Part shown: positions 1 through 5,025 of the stretch, piece after piece
Layout: every line of letters begins with the position of its first letter
How positions within the stretch are numbered: the first letter of the stretch is position 1
Source: Geobacter sp.
GTDB taxonomy: Bacteria > Desulfobacterota > Desulfuromonadia > Geobacterales > Geobacteraceae
Length of the DNA: 5,025 bases
NCBI GenBank assembly: GCA_003857395.1
Contig: RPRC01000333.1
Coordinates: forward strand, 1 to 5,025
Direction: 5' to 3'
The notes under the pieces: model-generated
Databases searched by the model: none
Told to the model about the DNA's origin: nothing
Seen by the model: the letters and a program-made list of their open reading frames with translations, nothing else
Made by a program: the position numbers and the translations under genes

Positions 1-408
1 AGTTCCTATGCGGTGAAGCCCGATGTCGGTATCTGTGTCGAGGTCGATTTTAGTACCGACCAGCCCGATGTGGACAAAAAGCAAAATGGCGATGTGGGGC
101 TCGGCAAGGGACCCATTATCCCGCGCGGGGCCAACATTAACCCGGCCCTTTTCGATCTTCTCGTGGATACCGCCGAACATGAAAAGATTCCGGTGCAGCT
201 TACCGGCCACCCTCGGCCGGCCGGTACCGACGCAAACGTCATGCAGATCAGCAGGAAAGGCGTCGCCACCGCCCTGGTAAAAATCCCCCTCCGCTATATG
301 CACACTCCGGTGGAAGTACTTTCCCTCTCCGATCTGGATTATGCCGTGCGCCTCATAACGGCAACTCTCTACCGCATCGGGGCGAAGGAAGATTTTATTC
401 CCGTCTAA
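1..408 (+). CDS. M42 family metallopeptidase (glutamyl aminopeptidase/endoglucanase-like), C-terminal part, 5'-truncated by window edge
   Basis: The reading frame is open from base 1 to the TAA at 406-408, giving 135 residues. M42 proteins are usually about 340-360 residues, so roughly the first 60% lies upstream of the window. The segment matches the end of the M42 dinuclear-metal (Zn/Co) aminopeptidase domain. The VEVDF segment near residues 13-17 carries the Asp (residue 16) that corresponds to a metal ligand in TET-type peptidases. GTDA at residues 75-78 and the RYMHTPVEV motif follow, with His101 as the final metal ligand. These enzymes are cytosolic and typically form dodecameric TET particles that trim peptides. 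The other metal ligands and the catalytic Glu are outside the window and cannot be checked. An in-frame GTG at base 13 is internal, not the start, because conserved sequence continues upstream of it. Family assignment is firm; substrate preference cannot be told from this part. Confidence 0.9.
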   Translation, partial: SSYAVKPDVGICVEVDFSTDQPDVDKKQNGDVGLGKGPIIPRGANINPALFDLLVDTAEHEKIPVQLTGHPRPAGTDANVMQISRKGVATALVKIPLRYMHTPVEVLSLSDLDYAVRLITATLYRIGAKEDFIPV

Positions 409-426
409 GCTTTCACTGCTTCTGAA

Positions 427-1974
<1,548 letters not shown>

Positions 1975-1976
1975 TC

Positions 1977-3527
1977 ATGACTGAAGATATTCATAGCGAA
2001 AAGATTCTGATTCTTGATTTCGGCTCCCAAGTGACTCAGTTGATCGCCCGCCGGGTCAGGGAGCAGAGCGTCTATTGCGAGATTCAACCGTACAATATTT
2101 CCCTCAACAAGATCCGGGAGTATGCCCCCAAAGGAATCATCCTCTCCGGTGGCCCGTCCAGTGTCTACGATACTGACGCCCCCCATTCGGACCCGGCAAT
2201 TTTTGACCTTGGAATTCCGATTCTCGGTATCTGCTATGGCATGCAGCTCATGACCAACCAGTTGGGCGGTAAAGTCGAGCGCTCCGATAAACGGGAATAC
2301 GGTCGTGCCATGTTGGAGCTTGACGACGTGGAGGATTTCTTTTCCGGGTTTGACGGACGGACAGAGGTCTGGATGTCCCATGGTGACCGGATCGATGCCA
2401 TGCCCGACGGTTTTATCCGCATCGCACACACCGAACATTGCCCGGTGGCGGCAATGAAAGATTCCGATCGGCGCTTCTACGGTGTCCAGTTTCATCCCGA
2501 GGTGGTACATACCCCCCGGGGAGAGGAGATGCTCGGTAATTTCATCTTTTCGGTCTGCAACTGCAGCCCCGTCTGGACAATGGCAAGCTTCATTGAAACC
2601 GAGCTGGAGGATATCCGCCGCAAGGTGGGTGACGGAAGGGTAATCTGCGGTCTGTCAGGTGGTGTCGATTCCTCGGTTGTTGCGGTGCTTATCCATCGTG
2701 CCATCGGTGACCAGCTTACCTGCGTGTTTGTTAATAATGGTCTCCTGCGCAAGGGAGAGGCGGAGAAGGTGGTCAATCTCTTCACTAAACACTTCAAGAT
2801 AAACTTGAAGTATGTGGATGCATCTGATCGTTTTCTCGACAAACTTGCCGGAGTTACCGACCCCGAGCAAAAGCGCAAAATCATCGGCAACGAATTCATT
2901 TATCTCTTCGAGGAAGAGGCAAAGAAGCTGGGTAAAGTGGATTATCTGGCTCAGGGAACCCTCTACCCTGATGTGATCGAATCTGTTTCCATCAAGGGGC
3001 CTTCGGCGGTCATCAAGAGCCACCACAACGTGGGCGGTTTGCCGGAGAAGATGAACCTGAAGCTTCTGGAACCGGTACGCGAACTTTTCAAGGACGAGGT
3101 GCGGCTCCTCGGTCGCGAGCTGGGAATGCCTGATGAGGTTATCCACCGTCAACCTTTCCCCGGACCTGGCCTGGCTATCCGCTGTATCTGCGAGATAACC
3201 GCCGAACGGTTGGAGATCCTTCGCGAAGCAGACGCTGTCGTTCTCGACGAGATTCGTAAAGCCGGCCTGTATCGTGATATCTGGCAGTCATTTGCCATAC
3301 TTCTGCCGGTGAGAACCGTAGGGGTCATGGGTGATGCCCGGACCTACGACTACACCATTGCCATCCGGGCGGTCAACTCCCTGGACGGCATGACCGCCGA
3401 CTGGGTAAAGCTTCCCTACGAACTTCTCGGCAGCATCTCCTCACGGATCATCAACGAGGTAAAGGGTGTGAACCGGGTAGTTTATGACATCAGCCAGAAA
3501 CCGCCCTCTACTATTGAGTGGGAGTAA
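1977..3527 (+). CDS. guaA: GMP synthase (glutamine-hydrolysing)
   Basis: GuaA converts XMP to GMP using ATP and ammonia released from glutamine, the step directly after GuaB. The 516-residue protein is close to family length (E. coli 525). Residues about 9-195 are a class I glutamine amidotransferase domain with the triad Cys86 (GICYGMQ), His173 and Glu175 (QFHPEV), plus the LSGGPSSVY oxyanion segment at 56-64. Residues about 200-395 are the ATP pyrophosphatase domain with the P-loop SGGVDSS at 227-233. The rest is the dimerisation domain, ending in the conserved KPPSTIEWE, which also contributes to XMP binding. The start codon is two bases after the guaB stop and has only a weak GAG (1966-1968) before it, so translation is probably coupled to guaB. 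A strong terminator about 60 bases downstream closes the operon. All key residues are intact. Confidence 0.98.
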   Translation: MTEDIHSEKILILDFGSQVTQLIARRVREQSVYCEIQPYNISLNKIREYAPKGIILSGGPSSVYDTDAPHSDPAIFDLGIPILGICYGMQLMTNQLGGKVERSDKREYGRAMLELDDVEDFFSGFDGRTEVWMSHGDRIDAMPDGFIRIAHTEHCPVAAMKDSDRRFYGVQFHPEVVHTPRGEEMLGNFIFSVCNCSPVWTMASFIETELEDIRRKVGDGRVICGLSGGVDSSVVAVLIHRAIGDQLTCVFVNNGLLRKGEAEKVVNLFTKHFKINLKYVDASDRFLDKLAGVTDPEQKRKIIGNEFIYLFEEEAKKLGKVDYLAQGTLYPDVIESVSIKGPSAVIKSHHNVGGLPEKMNLKLLEPVRELFKDEVRLLGRELGMPDEVIHRQPFPGPGLAIRCICEITAERLEILREADAVVLDEIRKAGLYRDIWQSFAILLPVRTVGVMGDARTYDYTIAIRAVNSLDGMTADWVKLPYELLGSISSRIINEVKGVNRVVYDISQKPPSTIEWE

Positions 3528-3539
3528 CATTTTCGAGGA

Positions 3540-3714
3540 GCGGATTAAGGATTAGGAACTGCGGGGTAAGGATTACGGTAGTAAAACTGGGCCGGAGGTG
3601 GGGGGGGATTCCTTCGTCTTCGGCCTTTTTTGTTTTGCGCTTTTTCCTTCGGGAGTGTTGGGTTCAAAATCCTAGGTTAGCAGCGTAATCCTTACCCCGC
3701 TTCCCAAAATCCGC
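3540..3714. repeat. Large imperfect palindrome (MITE/REP-like) enclosing the guaBA terminator
   Basis: Within the 231-base gap between guaA and gph, GCGGGGTAAGGATTACG (3561-3577) is exactly inverted at 3684-3700, giving a 17-bp perfect stem around a 106-base centre. Pairing resumes outside: GGAA (3555-3558) with TTCC (3701-3704) across a two-base bulge, then GCGGATT (3540-3546) with AATCCGC (3708-3714) across an unequal internal loop. The total span is 175 bases with no open reading frame of note. The centre holds the intrinsic terminator. No clear target-site duplication was seen at the ends. The structure resembles non-coding palindromic elements (MITE, REP/BIME) scattered in bacterial genomes, but copy number cannot be judged from one window. 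The inverted repeat is certain; its identity as a mobile element is inference. Confidence 0.6.
3590..3636 (+). terminator. Rho-independent terminator of the guaBA operon
   Basis: GGCCGGAG (3590-3597) pairs with CTTCGGCC (3618-3625), with one G-U pair. The stem can continue inward through 3598-3604 with 3611-3617, using several G-U pairs, to about 15 bp with a six-base loop (3605-3610). It is followed at once by six T and then GTTTT (3626-3636). Strength, direction and position 62 bases after the guaA stop make it the operon terminator. The inner stem uses part of an eight-G run at 3600-3607. On the opposite strand only a four-T run follows, so reverse termination would be weak. Confidence 0.85.
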
Positions 3715-3742
3715 CTTTTGCCTTCCAACCCCCAACCCAACA
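3656..3742 (+). repeat. Nine-base inverted repeat linking the palindrome centre to the gph leader
   Basis: TGTTGGGTT at 3656-3664 is the exact reverse complement of AACCCAACA at 3734-3742. The right arm sits in a C/A-rich tract (3725-3742) directly next to the AGAGG (3742-3746) that is the best Shine-Dalgarno candidate for gph. Its left arm is inside the centre of the larger palindrome, so the two pairings cross. Together they would form a pseudoknot or compete. The repeat is seen directly; any regulatory role is speculative. I found no convincing promoter for gph in this gap. Confidence 0.35.
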
Positions 3743-3758
3743 GAGGCCAGTAAGTCCC

Positions 3759-4415
3759 ATGAAAAAAATCGACCTGATACTCTTCGACCTCGACGGAACC
3801 CTGATCGACTCACTTGATGATCTGGCTAACGCCACCAATCAGATGCTCCTTTCCCTGGGAAGGGCTGCCGTGAGCCGCGAGCAGGTGCGGGGCTACGTGG
3901 GGCAGGGAGCACGTCGCCTGGTGGAGCGGGCCATGCCGGACGCTGCAACGGAAGAAATCGAGCGAGGACTTTCCCTCTTTCTGGTCTATAATGAAGAGCA
4001 TATCGTAGACCGGACCCGCCTCTATCCCGGTGTGGTCGAGACACTGACTACCCTGCGTGACGCGGGCCTGACGCTGGCGGTTGTTTCCAATAAAAATGCT
4101 GCCCTTTGTACCAAGGTACTAACAACACTCGAGGCGGACGGATTTTTTGCCTGTGTAATTGGTGCAGATTCCCTGCCGGAACGTAAACCCTCACCGGAAC
4201 CGCTGTTGAAGGTTCTCCGATATTTCGCTGTTCCGCCGGAGCGTGCCGTCATGGTCGGTGACAGTGTCAATGACATTGCTGCGGGCCAGGCGGCTGGCCT
4301 TGCAACGATCGGCTGCACCTTTGGCTACGGGGATCTGGCAGAGATCAAAGATGCCGATTTCCTGATTGACTCTCTGCCCGAGTTACTGAAACTGCCGCTG
4401 CTGAACGAGGTATAA
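3759..4415 (+). CDS. gph: HAD-superfamily phosphatase, phosphoglycolate phosphatase (Gph) type
   Basis: This is a 218-residue haloacid dehalogenase-like hydrolase. In this subfamily the usual reaction is dephosphorylation of 2-phosphoglycolate, a by-product of repair of oxidised DNA ends. All four HAD motifs are present: I, FDLDGT with nucleophile Asp10 and acid/base Asp12; II, VVSNK with Ser110; III, Lys143 in ERKPSPEP; IV, GDSVND with Asp168 and Asp172 for Mg2+. A helical cap (about residues 16-85) sits between motifs I and II, as in subclass IA. The ending GYGDL...ADFLIDSLPELL is typical of Gph and the related PpaX pyrophosphatases, so substrate is not certain. E. coli Gph is slightly longer (252). 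The only Shine-Dalgarno-like sequence, AGAGG at 3742-3746, is 12 bases from the ATG, which is longer than ideal. The Maf gene begins two bases after the stop, suggesting co-transcription. Confidence 0.88.
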   Translation: MKKIDLILFDLDGTLIDSLDDLANATNQMLLSLGRAAVSREQVRGYVGQGARRLVERAMPDAATEEIERGLSLFLVYNEEHIVDRTRLYPGVVETLTTLRDAGLTLAVVSNKNAALCTKVLTTLEADGFFACVIGADSLPERKPSPEPLLKVLRYFAVPPERAVMVGDSVNDIAAGQAAGLATIGCTFGYGDLAEIKDADFLIDSLPELLKLPLLNEV

Positions 4416-4417
4416 GC

Positions 4418-5014
4418 GTGTCGACGTTGATGAAGAAGCTCGTGCTTGCCTCCACATCACCCTACCGCCGGGAGCTACTTGGTAGGCTTGGGCTTCCCTT
4501 CGAGGCGGTGGCGCCCCGTTTTGACGAGCAGATTTACCAGGGGATTGCACCGGAGGAACAGGTGCAGAGCCTGGCCCTCGGGAAAGCCCTGTCCCTTGCG
4601 GATGATTTTCCTGATGCCGTGATCATTGGCTCTGATCAGGTTTTTGTTGCGGCCGGCGAGATGGTCGGAAAGCCGGGCACCGCTGAAAAGGCCTTTGAGC
4701 AACTGAAACGCATGTCCGGAGCATCCCATACCTTCTATACCGGTCTGGCTGTTGCGGACACGGCAAGCGGCGAAAACCTGACCTCCTGTGTCCCCTTTAC
4801 CGTAACGCTTCGTTCCCTTGCCGACGAAGAGATCAGGAACTATATCCGTCGGGAAAATCCCCTCAACTGTGCTGGATCGTTCATGATCGAGGGGCTAGGT
4901 ATCGCGCTTATGGAGAAGCTGGAAGGTACGGATTTCACCGCCCTGATCGGCCTGCCGCTCATCCAGCTGGTCACCCTGCTGCGGCAGCTGGGCATCAACC
5001 CGCTTGCCCATTGA
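4418..5014 (+). CDS. maf: Maf family nucleotide pyrophosphatase, YceF-type (probable 7-methyl-GTP pyrophosphatase)
   Basis: Maf proteins hydrolyse non-canonical or modified NTPs to monophosphates and keep them out of nucleic acids; older annotation calls them septum formation inhibitors. Counting from the GTG at 4418 the product has 198 residues. Motifs are LASTSPYRRELL near the N-terminus, the IIGSDQV segment with the presumed catalytic Asp73, GKP with Lys85, TFYTG (105-109), CAGSF (151-155) and the C-terminal IGLPLIQL. SDQV, FYTGLA and CAGSF with LEG resemble E. coli YceF (m7GTP-specific) rather than YhdE (dTTP/UTP), so m7GTP is the likeliest substrate by inference. Start choice is open. 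GAGG at 4407-4410, seven bases before the GTG, favours 4418. The ATG at 4430 gives 194 residues, the same as YceF as I recall it, with Asp at 69, but has no Shine-Dalgarno. The gene directly follows gph. Only 11 bases remain after the stop, so no terminator is visible. Confidence 0.93.
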   Translation: MSTLMKKLVLASTSPYRRELLGRLGLPFEAVAPRFDEQIYQGIAPEEQVQSLALGKALSLADDFPDAVIIGSDQVFVAAGEMVGKPGTAEKAFEQLKRMSGASHTFYTGLAVADTASGENLTSCVPFTVTLRSLADEEIRNYIRRENPLNCAGSFMIEGLGIALMEKLEGTDFTALIGLPLIQLVTLLRQLGINPLAH

Positions 5015-5025
5015 ACCCTGGTTAC

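Noticed and set aside
3658..3691. Possible gph promoter (TTGGGT at 3658 with TAATCC at 3686)
   Set aside because: Spacing of 22 bases and poor hexamers; the sequences are better explained by the inverted repeats there.

Overview
The window holds five plus-strand genes in a conserved housekeeping arrangement: the 3' end of an M42-family metalloaminopeptidase gene, guaB (IMP dehydrogenase), guaA (GMP synthase), a gph-type HAD phosphatase, and a Maf/YceF-type nucleotide pyrophosphatase. GC-rich wobble positions, strong AGGAG-type ribosome binding sites and the protein sequences (an IMP dehydrogenase with E. coli-like length and numbering, a YceF-like Maf) suggest a Gram-negative bacterium. My best guess is a deltaproteobacterium of the Geobacter/Desulfuromonadales type. 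That placement is inference from overall sequence character, not a computed result.

Layout. Bases 1-408 are the C-terminal part of the M42 peptidase. Bases 409-504 are a short leader with a candidate sigma70 promoter and a clear Shine-Dalgarno for guaB. guaB (505-1974) and guaA (1977-3527) are separated by two bases and form a guaBA operon that carries out IMP -> XMP -> GMP. Bases 3528-3758 are the only sizeable non-coding stretch. It holds a strong intrinsic terminator (3590-3636) bracketed by a perfect 17-bp inverted repeat with further imperfect pairing outside it (3540-3714), followed by a C/A-rich leader. gph (3759-4415) and the Maf gene (4418 or 4430 to 5014) follow, again about two bases apart, as a likely second transcription unit or readthrough extension.

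Functionally the window links guanine nucleotide synthesis (guaBA) with two 'house-cleaning' hydrolases: one removes phosphoglycolate or a similar small phosphate ester, the other removes non-canonical nucleotides, probably 7-methyl-GTP. All catalytic residues I could check are present, and no gene looks broken.

I see no sign of an undescribed system in the coding part. The most unusual structure is the palindromic element around the guaBA terminator, which looks like a MITE/REP-type intergenic repeat. A smaller point of interest is an atypical residue in the NAD-site loop of GuaB.
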